The notes: generated from the sequence alone by a model not told the origin. A stretch of 64,000 bases of DNA from Zopfochytrium polystomum (GCA_025765615.1 JAIVFJ010000237.1:1-64000); one strand, 5' to 3'; shown: positions 23,454 through 35,611, counted from the stretch's first letter. Numbers and translations: made by a program.

Positions 23454-23802
23454 TACTGTTGTTACGCATTTTTTCAAAAAAAAAACAAAAAACAAAAAAC
23501 AAAAAAAAAAACGAATCCTTTGCACAGTTAAATACAACCCTGTCCAGTTGCACACTGCCTCAAATACCCGCACTTTGACTCCATCAAAGACGACGCCTCC
23601 TCCAACAGAATGGACGTTGCCACTTGAGGCTGCAATTATATATACATATATTTTTTTATTTTTATTTTTTTTTTTTGGAGCTGTCAGGGCGAGCAAAACA
23701 AAAGGGGCTCAACACTTTCCAAAGCCCCGTCATTTTTACTGAGACACGCAATTAATAATATATAGCATAACAGATATTGCCAAACACTCCCCAACGGCCA
23801 TT
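23454..23802. other. Short 3' spacer between two convergent genes
   Basis: Contains A runs (23476-23510) and a T-rich run (23649-23676) that may serve as the facing 3'-end signals of the ankyrin gene and the TM-protein gene. No gene. Confidence 0.5.
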
Positions 23803-25593
23803 TTACATGTTTCCTGCGTCAGCCAGCGACGGACTCCGCCCGCTGTAGTCGCCGTCGCCACCCACAAAGCTCGGCGGCGCCTCAAACGGCTGATACACCG
23901 TGTGGCCGAACCGTGGGAATCCGTCGAACAGCACGTCGGCCCGGCTCGGCCGCCGCCCCGTCGATGCTCTCCTCCCGCGCACACCGCCATCGCGCACAGC
24001 CGCGTTCCTGTCTTGTTTCCTTCCATCGCCGACGACGCCGACGCCAGCACTGCCGCCGCCGCGGGCCATCGTGAACATGATGCTGTGCACCACTCTGGTA
24101 ATGTCCCAGGTGTGAAACACCATTGCGGCGACCGCCACAACCAGCAGCGCAGCGCCCGACATGAGCAGAATCAGGAGCGCGGCAGTGGGTCCGAGGAAGG
24201 GGATGCGAAAGCAGATGATGTGGAGGGCGGTGAAGACGACGGGGCCGGCGTAGGTGCACAGAAGGGCTCCGGTAACTGCAGCTGCAAGCGCTCGAAGTTC
24301 AGACTGGCGGAACAGGCGAGCGATCCGCACTCGGTTGACCGAGGCGAGGTGCCCCAGAGAGGCGGCAAGGGCCAGCAAAAGAATTGAAGAAGGGTAGGAG
24401 CCTAAGGATTGACGGAGGAGGATGCTGATGGAGCCAATGACCGGAAAGATGTGGAGAAGAACGAAAATCAACACTGAGCATCCGGCCGTCCATGTAAGCT
24501 GTATGTGGAAGGGTTCCGTCTCAGGGGCCAGCGCGGCGTTGGCCTTGAGCTCCTCAAGTGTCGAACGCCGCCGAATCCGTTTTCGCGGTCCTCGCTGGCT
24601 AGACTGCCGCAACTCTTCGAAAGATTTTGCCCGGCCCTGGACCGTGGTGGGTGCAAGTAAAGGTTCCAGCAGCGGGGTCTGTTCGGCAACGGTAGCGACG
24701 GACTCCCACTCCTTGGCGCTGTTCATGGTCGGGGACATTGGTCGCGGCTTGGTGACTCCATCGAGCAATACTGAGCCCGATGCATCGCCCTCTTCCTCCG
24801 AGTCCTCCCATTCATTGGCGTCTCTCGGCACAAACGTCGCGCCCAGGTCAAACTGCCGATCTGCCCAGGGAGACAGGTGCTCACTCCCGGCATCCAGCAC
24901 CGTCAGAAAGTCCGAGTCATCGCGGTCCGCCTTTGGTACGCCGGCTGCCGCGACCAATCCTCCCTCCCGTGGAGCCCGGTACGAGACAGCCTCGTTCGCG
25001 TCCGACCAGGGCTTCAGAAAGTCGTCACCGTCGCGGGCGCTGGCGCCGGCGCCATGTCCGGGCGTGACGGACAGATGCAGGGACGGACGGTAGTCCACGT
25101 TGAGAGTTCGTGGCGACGAATGGACAATGTTCAATCGGTTGGTGTTTGCGCTGCGCGGCGATGCTCCGAGCAGGCCGCCGCCGCCCGCCGTCGCCGCAGC
25201 GGCCGATCCGTGCGCGGACTTCCAGTACGGCTGCGGGAAGTCTGACGACCGGAAGGTCGGGGTGGAGTGCAGATCGTGGCGATGCGAGTGCCACACGAGG
25301 CCTGCGGAGCGGGCGCGTCCGTCCTGCGGGACGGCGGAGCGAAGTGCGCCGGGATCGAGCTCGGCAAAGGAGTGGGAGTCGAGGGATGCGGCCAGAGACG
25401 ATGCGGAGGACACTGAGAACGATGACAGGGCAGTGCCCGTCGGCGAGAGGAGGGTCGACGAAGCTCTGGAAGAAGGCGAGTATGGAGGGGGGTCTGCCGC
25501 GGAGGACGACGACGAGGAGTTGGGGTGTTTCTGCTTGGCCATTTTCGGGGCGGCGGCGGCGGCCCACTCGTTCTGGTCGTAAGATTGCGGCAT
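23803..25593 (-). CDS. Hypothetical protein with long disordered N-terminus and about four TM helices
   Basis: Intronless 596-residue frame ending in TAA. Residues 1-380 are low-complexity and disordered (Ser, Ala, Gly, Asp/Glu runs; RKRIRRRST, probably phosphorylated). Residues about 385-515 hold four hydrophobic helices (SVLIFVLLHIFPVIGSISIL; SSILLLALAASLGHLAS; ALAAAVTGALLCTYAGPVVF; AALLILLMSGAALLVVAVAA), then a cytosolic tail ending FDGFPRFGHTVYQPFEAPPS. The family is not recognised. The tail is more conserved-looking than the rest and would be the best query. Confidence 0.72.
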   Translation of the reverse strand: MPQSYDQNEWAAAAAPKMAKQKHPNSSSSSSAADPPPYSPSSRASSTLLSPTGTALSSFSVSSASSLAASLDSHSFAELDPGALRSAVPQDGRARSAGLVWHSHRHDLHSTPTFRSSDFPQPYWKSAHGSAAAATAGGGGLLGASPRSANTNRLNIVHSSPRTLNVDYRPSLHLSVTPGHGAGASARDGDDFLKPWSDANEAVSYRAPREGGLVAAAGVPKADRDDSDFLTVLDAGSEHLSPWADRQFDLGATFVPRDANEWEDSEEEGDASGSVLLDGVTKPRPMSPTMNSAKEWESVATVAEQTPLLEPLLAPTTVQGRAKSFEELRQSSQRGPRKRIRRRSTLEELKANAALAPETEPFHIQLTWTAGCSVLIFVLLHIFPVIGSISILLRQSLGSYPSSILLLALAASLGHLASVNRVRIARLFRQSELRALAAAVTGALLCTYAGPVVFTALHIICFRIPFLGPTAALLILLMSGAALLVVAVAAMVFHTWDITRVVHSIMFTMARGGGSAGVGVVGDGRKQDRNAAVRDGGVRGRRASTGRRPSRADVLFDGFPRFGHTVYQPFEAPPSFVGGDGDYSGRSPSLADAGNM

Positions 25594-27000
25594 TCAAAAG
25601 GCGGGAAGGAGGTGTTAAGGTCGGCTATTCTCGCATGCGAGATGGGGGGTGAGGTGGGGCTGGCTTTGCAGGGCGAGGGCCAGACGAGGCCCAAGCGGTT
25701 CGATTTGGTGGCGGTGGTGGTGGTGGCGGCGTCCCTTTTCTGTGATCCAGCTCCGAGCGAGGGGTGATTTCAGGAAACTTGGCCGAGCAAATACGTTAAG
25801 TCATTTGAATCTGTTTCAAGTCCAACACAGCCAATACTTTTGGGCCACCGCACCCCACATTGCGAAACGAGCTCGTGGTTTCGTGGTTCCACTCGTGGGA
25901 GACGACCTCGGCTCAATAATAATATATCGTTGTCGTTTGCAAGATCGTCTGAGCGCCCATCGATGACGGTGCGCTGCATATGCTACTCCAACATCTGCCA
26001 TTGGCCTCTACCAAGCGCAGCGCCTGAACCCACTAGCTTGATTCTCGATGTACTCGGTGATTTCCAGATGTGCTCGACGGTTGTGACGAAGGCATCGAGG
26101 GCTGCGGTTCATTGCCGTCACCACCGATCCAACTGTTGTTGGCTTGGGCGGCTACACAAGCAGCAACGCCGCATGGTGAGGAAACCAACTGCACCCTGGA
26201 GGCCCTCGTCACCGGCGTCTGGTACATCTAGAAATCTGGCTTGTTGGTGTTCAGGCGCTATGCTCGGGCTGGTGGAGGCCGACAGGAGAAGTGCGTGATC
26301 GCGTAGTATTTATTTGTTTTTGGAGGAACTTTTTCCAGACAATTCATTGCGCAAAGAGATAGTCAGTTTCAGTGGGTGAAAATTGGCCTGCAAGTCAAAC
26401 TGGTCGAACAGAAATTTTTTGTCCGCTTGCGATTGCGCTCTCGCTCACCAGATCGGAAAGCGACCAGAGGCCAGGAGGCATTCCTTTTTTTTTTTTTTTT
26501 TTTTTTTTTGTCCCCTCCGTTGCTGTTGCTGTGATGATATAATGTTCTGCTAAAGGTATGGAAAGAAGCGAAGCGAACACTGTCCCAACCGACAGCTCTG
26601 CGGGGTTGCTATTGGCGGACTGCGTATGAGAAGTGAGAGCGAGAAGGCTTTACGATAGGTGTGGTTCATGTGGGCAGCGCGTTCTCAGACAAGCCTTTCG
26701 GACCACGAACGACGCTATCGCACGCAAGCAAGTCGAATCAAGAGAGACGAACACGCAAGGTACCAAGTTGTCCTTTTTGCTTGTTCCATGTCTCCACCGC
26801 CTTCTAAACTAACCACTCTCCAATAAGATCTTCGTCCACAGCGGCTGGCGATACCGCGTCGCCCACCGATGATGCTTTGTTGTGACGCCTTTGTGACAAC
26901 TATTTCTGCGGTGTCAAAACCGCGAATCTCGCCGTTGACAGTCCACCAGATCTGTGTTCCACCACGCAAACCGCACCAGATTCTGGAAACGCTGCTGAAA

Positions 27001-27064
<64 letters not shown>

Positions 27065-27091
27065 TCGCCGCCAACTCCCCTCCGCCACATT
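25594..27091. other. Intergenic region with a long poly-A tract
   Basis: No gene supported. Short natural-looking peptides can be read near 26,080-26,230, but stops and frame changes break them. A poly-T of about 23 nt lies at 26,486-26,509. A poly-A of about 59 nt (27003-27061) abuts the 3' end of the kanadaptin gene, where it reads as poly-T. Confidence 0.5.
27003..27061. repeat. Poly-A homopolymer of about 59 nt
   Basis: An uninterrupted A run, the longest homopolymer in the window. It lies 30 nt beyond the stop codon of the kanadaptin gene, on the opposite strand to its transcription. Confidence 0.95.
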
Positions 27092-29749
27092 TTAATACCC
27101 GTACTTTGCCAGCGCCGCCGCCGAAACCTCCTCTCCCCCAACGACCGCGTCCACCACCTGCTCGTCCCCTTCGACCTTTTCGTGCATCGCGTTTTCCCCG
27201 CGCGTAATGGCCCCAAACACCCGTCGCCGCCGTCTCGGCTGCGGTGCCTGCTGCTGCTGCTGCTGCTGGCCGTCGCCCGCTTCCGTCTCGGACTGGTCCG
27301 CGGTCGCTGCCGCCGCCGCCGCCGTGCGTCGCCGGCTTTCTCCCTCCGGTCCGAGTGTAGCGCCGGTGCTTTCTTTACCGGTTCCCCCGCTCGCGCTCGG
27401 CGGAGGCGGCGCCGCGGTGCCCGCCGGCGTTTTCTGCGGCGGCCCGTCGGCGGCTGGCTGGAGGCGGCCCGCGGCGGGACGCCGGGCGGCGCTGTCGTCG
27501 GCGGCGGCTTGGTCGTCGTCATCGTCTTCCTCGGGTACAAACTCTGCGACGGGTTTTGGCTGAGGCGTGCGGGGACGACTGGTGGTGGGATAGTAGGTCG
27601 GGTTATGGGTGACGGTTTGGGCAGGCGAAGAACCTCGTGGGGTGCGGTGAATTTGACGAGCTTTTCCAGCTGGGATGCTTCCTGCAGAGGTATTGTCATT
27701 TGTGTCACGAGCGTTGTTTGGATGCACGCGGGGGTTGGGTGGGGGAAGAGGGGAAATGCGAAAACTCACCTTTTTGAGCTGTGCCAGCTGATGCTGCAAG
27801 AGGTCCGTTGTTGGCCCACGCTTGGTGTCGCTTTCCAACGAACTCATGAATGTGTCGAGGGCGTCCGATTCGCCGTCGTTGTCGCGCGTCGCCTGCGCCC
27901 TCTTGGCCGCCGCAGCGGCCTCCTGCGCACGTAGCGCGTCCTCGACTTCCTTGATTGCTGCTTGCTTGGCGGCAAGCTTTGCGGAGAGCGACTCGTGGGT
28001 TTCGGTCTTGTTTGCGGTGTTCGTGGTCTCCTTTTTGCGGCGCTTTTTGTCGACTTGAAAGTTGGTTTGGCACATCTCGTGAGCGTGAGACGCAAAAAAA
28101 AAGAAAAACAGCGAAAGAATGAGCTTACTGGATCCGGTCCTGTCGTAGAACGAATCGTCGTCGTCGTTGTTAAGCTCTTCAAACATCTCGCGGCGGCGCT
28201 TCATCTCTTCCAAACGCAAAGCGGAGCCTGAAGAGCGGAGGACTTTCCTCCTGTTGCGAACGCATTAGTTTTGGCATATTATCCAAGATGTCGCCCGCCA
28301 TACCTGTCCAGCTGAATGCACGCATTCAGACACGCTTCCTGCAAGCACCACAAGAATCCAGCCATGGGTTCAGCCGCAATGAATTTTTGGGGGCACCTTT
28401 CCGACAAAGTTGCAAACTCCGGAGGGGAATGACAAGCTCACCTTCTCGGCCTCCTTCTTCCTCCCGCCCTTCCCGCTGGCCGACACGACCGCCCCGCCCT
28501 CCAGCTCCACCGACACGGTCGCGACAAAAACCTTGCTCGGCCCTTTCCCTTCCTCGACGTGTTCGAACGCCAGCGCCTGCCCGCGCGCCTCGCACCACAC
28601 CCGCAGCGCCTTCCTCGGGTCGCGGTAGTAGTACGCCTCGCCGTCTCCCTCGTCGCCCTCCGCTGCCCCATCGTCGTCTGCAGCCGCGTCGTCCTCCACG
28701 GCGTCCTCGGCAAACCCCCACGTCACCTCCACGTTGTCGGATCGCGGCTTTGTGTAGGGCGTCGGCTGCCCGGCGGCCGGCTGCGCCGCCGCACGGGCCT
28801 GTTGCGGCGCTGGCGGCGCGGGGGGTTCCTCGTCGTCGAGGGTGTCGGCGTCGTTTGAAAGGACGTACAGACGAGTGCTTTGGCCGAACCGGATCATGTC
28901 TGGGAGGGGGGGGGGGGGGTCACAAAGGGGGTTAGTTTGGGGGGCGACTCGCGTTCTGGTTAGGTACTGCACCCGAAAAAAACAAGACGGAATACACCGC
29001 CCCCCGCTCCTTACCTCCAGATTTGAGCTGAACAAACATTCGCGCTGCGATGGCCGTCTTGTTGACAAAGGTTTTGTGCGGTGTTCCAAGGTCATATAAG
29101 AACATTTTGTTGCCGCGTCCACATTGGAGGATGGCGTGGTAGCGCGATATGCTCTGAGGATGAGGGAGAAAGCGAAGGGTGATAAACATTATGTTGGAAA
29201 GACGGTTCCTTGATTTCAAAGAGGGGCCCCACGGCGTGTTCCAGCGGAATATCGGCGATCGGTAAGCGGCCTGACACATCGATCGTTGGGAGTCGATTAG
29301 CCTTTACTTTTTTTTGTTTTTTTTTTTTTTTTGGTTTTTCTCTTCTTTTCGGGAACATCCCCTAATCCAATCTCACCCAAAACCGTAGTCGCCTTCTTGA
29401 GGTCCACGACGCCCAGCACGGCGCCGTTCTTGATCACCTCGAGCGCGTAGTGCGAATCGGGCTTCTCGGACCAGTCGGGGACCTTGTAGTCGAGCGGCGG
29501 GGCTTTTGGCGCGGCGGAGCTGTCGTCTGCTGCGGTCGAGCCCTGCGTCGGCGGCGGCGGCGACGCGGCGGAGGGTGCGGTGAGCGCCGCGAAATACGGA
29601 GGGGGCGCGGGTTGAGAGGGGGGCCAAGGTTGTGAAGCGGCGGTGGCGGTGGTCGGCGCGGACGGCGGTGGTGGTGGGGGCGCGGAGGCTCTGGTCGGGA
29701 CAGCGGGTACGGCGAACGTTGAGGGAGGCGGTGGTGAGGAGGGTGCCAT
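27092..29749 (-). CDS. SLC4A1AP: Kanadaptin (FHA-domain protein)
   Basis: Exons (minus): 29749-29377, 29270-29233, 29153-29015, 28899-28442, 28338-28304, 28250-28129, 28053-27770, about 27692-27092; phases agree at the first seven junctions. After a Pro-rich N-terminus comes the FHA domain: GRLPIADIPLEHA joined to SISRYHAILQ, then LKSGDMIRFG. Next is a dsRBD-like segment (DPRKALRVWCEARGQALAFE ... GKGGRKKEAE) and the family hallmark DDDDSFYDRTGS, a coiled coil, an acidic/Pro-rich region and the C-terminal AKYGY, as in animal kanadaptin. Known orthologues are nuclear/cytoplasmic and spliceosome-associated. In the last exon the frame changes near 27,570-27,610, either through a 35-nt GT-AG segment or a frameshift. 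The 35-nt exon 5 supplies part of the dsRBD-like helix. Confidence 0.9.
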
Positions 29750-30213
29750 GTCAAGGAGTGTTTGTCGTGCGTTTTGACTTGGCGTTTCCCAATGTCGAGG
29801 TCTTTCAGTCAAGGGCAAAGAATCACAATCTGTGCAACGACGGGGTGTGCCTGTTCACATATAAGCCCTCGTAAAAAAAAAGAATTGCACTTTATTTGCC
29901 CTTCACGCAGTCAATAGTCGCACAGAGGTACGACGTTGGTGTTTACAAACAATAAGTACATCCAAGCCCAGCGGTTGGTTTTCGAACTGCCGGTAAAGCG
30001 TTCCACCAGAACGCGCACTCTGGCTATTGAAAAGAAAAGCAGGTGAGTCCAGGCCGTTTGCGGGGAAAGAAGATTTGGTCAGCGGTGAGGAAGAGTCTCC
30101 AGGCGGGCAGGGTCACGATCGCGTTGAAAAAAGCGGCTCCGCCAAAATGTCAGTGTCTGAGCCGGGCGTCACAAATTTACAAGAAAATTGGGCGGAGGCG
30201 AGGAGAGCTTACG
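29750..30213. other. Upstream region of the kanadaptin gene
   Basis: Non-coding; a short A run at 29873-29882. A possible splice donor (AGGTGAGT) near 30041 could belong to an upstream exon of the small open frame that follows. Confidence 0.35.
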
Positions 30214-30453
30214 ATGTCTACGATGTCTACAATGTCTACAATGTATACGATATCTGGGGAGTGGCGTCGGCCTGCGACTCCGCGTGCTCAGCAAAGTGTC
30301 ACTGCGTCTTCGCCGCGTCGAAGTGCTCCAAAGGCGAACACCATCCCCACAGTCGCAATGAATTGTATCCAAATGTACAAGGCAGCCGCATTATTTCAAC
30401 CGGTTTCTTTTTGGGTTGTTCTCAGCGCTTGGATGATTGCAATAGCGGGGTGA
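30214..30453 (+). CDS. Possible small tail-anchored membrane protein
   Basis: An 80-residue open frame starting with a repeated Met-Ser-Thr run (MSTMSTMSTMYTISGEW), then a basic Ser/Pro-rich linker, then one hydrophobic C-terminal segment (AAALFQPVSFWVVLSAWMIA), which would place it as a tail-anchored protein. The frame extends upstream in phase to 30043. No family recognised, and codon evidence is weak. The repeated CTACGATGT/CTACAATGT motif at 30214-30252 may be the cause of the open frame rather than a sign of coding. Confidence 0.3.
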   Translation: MSTMSTMSTMYTISGEWRRPATPRAQQSVTASSPRRSAPKANTIPTVAMNCIQMYKAAALFQPVSFWVVLSAWMIAIAG

Positions 30454-31971
30454 AAGTACATAGTACCATAAACGACATGTAACGATGAAAGCTGTCTCCC
30501 CGGAGCCCTTTGTACAACGGGGAATCAACACTGTGCATCATGTATTGAAAGCTGTGGGGGGGTTGTGAGAGGAAATGGTTGATGATGCTCTGAGGGCGTG
30601 TGCATGAAGTTTGACGGAATCCACGGAGACGGAAGAGTGGGGAACGCCAAGAATGTTGTTGCTTGCTTGCTTCTTTCTGCGCGAGCAACGAGACAAACGG
30701 GAAAGCGAGCAGGATCTGAGTGCGCGGAGGCAGAGGTGTTTGCGAGGTGGACGGGACGCATACTCCTTCATACGTCACAACCGATACATACAAGTGGTGC
30801 CTCTCTCGCCAATGCACAAAGACAGAAGGACCACTAGTTCCCACCCCATTCCACCTCTGACCTGCGACGAATCATCGTCCCTCCTAAGTGCCTCCCACAC
30901 TGGAGAAGGGTTTGGGTGGATCCGTGGTGGCGCTAATAGCCACCACCGTCCTTGATTTGTTGTTGGGCCGGTGCCCTCCACAGTCCGTTTTTTTTCTTTT
31001 TTTCCTTTTTTTCTTCTTCTGCTTGGTTTCTTCATTTTTTTCCAATTTTGCGTTGTTTTTTTCATTTTTTACACATTTCTCAAAATTTTTTCATTTATGT
31101 GGGGTGTCTCCCCTAATTGCGGTGGATGTGGCTGTGTGCAGTCTGCGTCCCTTACCAACAGCAGCAACACAGGGGAAAGATTGACGCAAGACAGAAAATT
31201 AAACGAGACGACAACGTCCGTCGTTGCTGTCTGAATTTTCCTTCCTTCCTTTGCTCTCTCCTTTTTCTCTTTTTCTTTCTGGGCCAAGTTTCGCAAGCAA
31301 TTGGGTCAACAAAGGAGAGAAAGACGGGAGGCTGAAGTTTGCCCCAAACTTCTACCCACAGACAGTCTGGGGGCTTCTGTCTCCGTGCCTGTCCTCTCTC
31401 TCTGCTCGGGGCTGTCTGTCTGCGGCCTTGTCTCGGATATGTGTGTGTGTGTGGGTGGGTGTGTGGGTGGGGCCTGTCTTCCCTGAGAAAGTGAGACGGC
31501 TGTCTTTGCAAAGATAAATAAGCTGGCAGGGGGGGAGGCGCGGAAGACGGCAGGCTAGTGAAAAACAAACAGAAAAGTGAGAAAAAACTCATTCACAGCA
31601 CTCGCACAGGCACTCCACCCTCCCTCTCTCTCTCTCTCTCTCACTCTCCACCTCTCCCACCACCCATTCAAACACCCGCTAATCAAAGAAGAAAGAGCGC
31701 AGACAGCAGACAGGATCTGCTGCACCTATAAAAAGCACGGGCTGGTCCCACTCCCTTTTCTTTGATCCCTCCCCCTCTCTCACGGAATCGGACAACCGAT
31801 TTTGGAAACAAGCAAAAGAAAGAAAGAAAGAAAAAAAACATCTGCAAATCAGCCCACTCTCGTTCAGTCCTCGATCCCAGAACCCTCCGTAACCCTCCCA
31901 CCACAGCTTTCGTCAACTCAGCCGAGCGTTTTCATCAAGTGCGTTGGCAGACCAGAGCAGCAGGACCGGCG
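30454..31971. other. Intergenic region; T-rich and CT-rich low-complexity DNA
   Basis: No gene recognised. Contains T-rich stretches (30,988-31,080), GT-rich DNA at 31,438-31,470 and a CT run at 31,625-31,645. It is presumably the promoter and 5'-UTR region of the F-box gene downstream. Confidence 0.45.
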
Positions 31972-32247
31972 AGACCACCGGACAGGCACGCAGACAGACA
32001 GCGCAGACAGGCGAGCAGACACGATTTCACTCGGCTGCAGCCCAACTGCGCTAAACGCTCCCACAGGGCCACAGGGGGGCAATCTTGGAGAAGGTCACAT
32101 TGCAACTTTCACGCCCTCCACCGAGCAGCCGACAGACCGCCAGACAGACGGGCAGACACGATATCGCTCTGTTCTGTGGACTGGAATCCAGACAGACGCG
32201 CAGACAGACTTGGGGGGGCAGACACACAGACAGACCGACAGAGCCAG
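31972..32247 (+). repeat. Irregular CAGACAGAC-rich repeat in the 5' leader of the F-box gene
   Basis: Units of CAGACAGA, CAGACACGAT and GCAGACAG recur irregularly: CAGACACGAT appears at about 32015 and 32153, and CAGACAGAC near 31991, 32142, 32189 and 32201. The frame is open through it, but the composition suggests leader rather than protein. Confidence 0.6.
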
Positions 32248-32460
32248 ATGGAGCCACCACCACCACCACAACAACAACAATCGACGACCCGTCCGCGGCG
32301 GGTTCAGCCATCGTGCTGGATTTGCTGCTGCTCATGCGCTTGCTGCTGCGACTGCTGCTTCTGCTGGGTCTGCCCGGAATCTAATCATAATTTTATTACT
32401 GTTTCCAGCAGCAGCACCAGCACCAGCACCAGCACCAGCAACGCTCTCTCAAAAAACATC

Positions 32461-32492
<32 letters not shown>

Positions 32493-35400
32493 CCCCGCCC
32501 TTTCCGAGCTGCGCCTGCTCCCGCTCCTTGATCCTTCATATTCAGCCGCAGCAGCATCATCATCAGCATCTTCTTCTTCATCAGAGGACCGTGGCTCCCA
32601 AAACAGCCAAACTTCGGACAACGGCAGCCGCTCCACCGGAGCACTGAAGAAGAACAGACGAGGGGCGGAGGACGATCACGACGAGAAGCCACGAAAAACG
32701 CTGCTGTTGATGCCAAGCGAAATGTGCAGCAGCAGCACGTCTCCCCTTCCCTCCGCCGACCCCACCGCTCCGCGCGTCGTCGTAGCCCAGCGTGCTCCTC
32801 GGCCCAGACCGCCAAAGCTGCCGACCTCGCGGTCGTCATCTCTCTGGCCCAGCATTCCCACCCAACAGCAGCAGCAGCAGCAACAGCACCAACCCATCCC
32901 CACGCTCATTCTGCCGCCTCGATCTGACACGAGCACGAGCACCAGCAGCAGCAGCAGCAGCAGCACAGCAACGGCCGCAGGCGGCCGCCGCCAGTCAAAG
33001 TCGACTACCGCTTGCCTCTCCCCGCTCCCCCTTTCTCCCGCATCCGCCAGCTTCCACCCAGACTTTTTGTCGCTTCAATGGCCTTCGCCGTCGTCGTCCC
33101 TTCTTTGCCCCATGCCCCCCAGCGTGCGCCGACCGAACCCTCCCACCGCTTTGCTCCTCTCCGATGACGTGTGGCTAATTGTGGCGTGCCTCGTTGCGGC
33201 GGGCGGCTACCGCGACCTCGTGCAGCTGGGGCGCGTCTGCAAGCGCTTTGCAACGTGAGTTCCCTTCGCTTGGTTCACACCCAACCCCCCGAACGGTTGT
33301 GACTGACGTCTTCGTAACCCGCTTCATTCCTTTCCCTCCCCGATATCCAGCATTGTCAGCGAAAACCGGTGCTGGTTCCACGCGTACACCGCCGCATACC
33401 CAAAGCTCACGGCGTCGCTTCAGTACCGCGAGGAAGACGACGACGGCGACGACGACATGGTCACCCTGCCGCCGACCAACTGGCGCGCCAAGCTGCTCGC
33501 CGCGCGCTGCAGCACGCAGGCGTGGCAACGGTTCGGCGCTGCGGTGTCGCCGGATGGCCGCGACCTCGTCATTGGCGTCGGCGGCAGCGGGCGGGCGGTT
33601 GGCGCGCCGCGGCGGTCGGTCTCGATGAACGAGGCGGCCACGCTCTCGGCGGCGGAGGCTGCGCGGGCTTCGCCGGAGTCGGCGGCAGGTGCTGGCGGGG
33701 CTTCGCCTGGGTCGGGCACGTCGGCTCTGGCGGCCGCGTTTGTGTCTGCTTTGGCTGCGCCGGTAGCGTCGGCGCGCACCGAAGACAAACAAGACACCCG
33801 CCGGTCTCCGCCGGCACCCGGCCGAAAGGCTGCAGCAGCCGGGGCGGAGCGCGCGCCCACGCCCTGCGCTTCGCCCGCCCGGCTCTTGTCCCTGCCGGCC
33901 CCCTCTGTCTGCTCAGACCTCGCAGCAGCAGCAGCAGCAGGACCAGCAACCTCGGAGGTCCGCCCCGCGTGGACCTACGCGTTGTCTGAGCTCGATATCC
34001 TGCACCACTTGGCATGGCTACACGACGCCCACCGAATCTCGACAAACATGGCCATCTCGACCATCATCCAAGACGCCCTACTCTACCAGCCGGGTCAGGA
34101 CCAACCCTGCGAGTCGTCCCTCCAGCCGATGGTTTACAACAGCAACGAAGTCGGTGTCAGTGGACTTCTCGGCGTCTGCGTCATCCACAGTCTCTGCCCA
34201 CCGGCGGCGGGCACGCCTATGCTGTCACGCGGCGACGCCAGCCTCATGCGCTCGTCAATCCTCTTCCTGAAGGCAGACAGTATGGCCGCGGTCGGCGGCT
34301 GCAGCCTGGGAGTCGCGCCGGCGCCCGACAACGAGCTCGGGTTCAACACGCTCCTCCTGCGCCACCTCGACTCGACCGGTGACTTGTTTGTTGTCGCGGA
34401 AGAGGACAGCGGCGACGCGTCGTGGCGGCGGCTGGTCTTTGGCCGGCTGTCGGCGTTTGCCTACACACTGGAGGCGACGGCCGCGGCCGTGGGAGTCGAG
34501 CAGCGTGTGCTCGCCCCGTCGCACCCGGGGGTACCTGTCGGAAGTGGCCGTCCCCGAGGGCCACGCGTGTCTCGCGCTCGTATCGTGCCCGGAAGGCATC
34601 GTGTCGACGCCCGCCCACTCCACCACCACCACTGGCGCTGGCGCTCTTGCTGCAGGTCGTCGTTTCGACCCGGCAAAGACCACGCTCGTTCTCGGCATTG
34701 TCGACGACGACACCGGCGAGTCCGAAGCCGGCTTTGTTCTCTTTGTCCAGCATTCACCTGACCCTGCTTCTCTGTCGTTGTCGTCATCGTCGTCGTCGTC
34801 GTCGTCGGCATCCGTCCTCGGGCGCGCGCTGTACGGCACGGGCGTGGTCTCGATCGAGATTGGGCACCCGCACGAGCCGGTCGTGTTCACGGGCCACGCC
34901 GACCACTGCGTGCGAGTGTGGGACTTTGACACGGGCAACCCGCTGTTGGCGGTGCAGAGCCCCATTGGCGCCGGCGCGGGGAACCCGACGCTCGGGCTTG
35001 CGTGGCTGGGCGACCCCGAGACGTGGGCTCCGAAAGCGCAAGGACTGCCGGCTGCAACGGTGCAGCGGACACGGCGGCCGCAGCGAAGGCAGTCTGCGCT
35101 CGTGTCGTTTGCGGACTTCGACAATGACGCCGAGGGCGCGCTCGGCGAGTTTGCCGTGTGGACGCTGGGGAATGCGGTACGACGCGTCCGCGCCGCCACC
35201 GGCGGCGGCCATGGCGAGCCCTCTCTGATGATGTTCGCGCGCCACCGCGTTTCCGTTTCGTCTCCTCCGCTCTCTTCCGCTTCGACCGCTTTTCCGTCGC
35301 CACCCTCTCCGCCGCCGCCGCCGACGCAGCGCAAAAACACAATCTCCGCGTTTAGCGTGCAGCACCCATTTGTCCTGGTGCTGACGCAGGACACGACGCT

Positions 35401-35611
35401 GATGGCGCTGGACCTCGAGACTGGGCGGGTGGCGGCGCGCGTGGCGAACGTCGGGGGCGAGCGGGCAGCGGCGGCGGCTGTCGACGATGATGGAGACGAG
35501 GTGTTCAAGACGCCTGGGCTCGTGAGGTGCAGCGGCGGTGGTGGTGGTAGTGATGGCGTGCTTGTGCTGACGAGGGCCGGGATCGTGAGAGTCACGGTGC
35601 CTGGGTTGTGA
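32248..35611 (+). CDS. F-box protein with WD40-like C-terminal region
   Basis: Exon 1 runs from about 32248 (ATG before a Pro/Gln run; the true start could be earlier or at 32710) to 33255. Intron 33256-33350 (AC|GTGAGT ... ATCCAG|C) joins in phase to exon 2, ending 35611. The N-terminal 300 residues are Ser/Gln/Asn runs. An F-box sits at the end of exon 1 and spans the intron (LLLSDDVWLIVACLVAAGGY, DLVQLGRVCKRFATI), so the protein should dock to Skp1 in an SCF ligase. The C-terminal half looks like a divergent beta-propeller (VVFTGHADHCVRVWDFDTGN). The frame breaks at a G5 run near 34,526-34,530: upstream frame VLAPSHPG, downstream YLSEVAVPEGHACLALV. One G fewer restores continuity, so this is a frameshift allele or an assembly error. 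Confidence 0.7.

Noticed and set aside
22683..23696. Long antisense frame over the ankyrin gene
   Set aside because: Arises from strong third-position GC bias of the ankyrin gene; low-complexity Ala/Arg/Gly peptide.
27003..27061. Poly-A as a retrogene or SINE tail
   Set aside because: It lies outside the kanadaptin gene on the wrong strand, and that gene has introns. Simple homopolymer.
31762..32247. Extension of the F-box protein upstream to an earlier start
   Set aside because: The frame is open, but the sequence is CAGA-type repeat DNA with no protein-like pattern; treated as leader.
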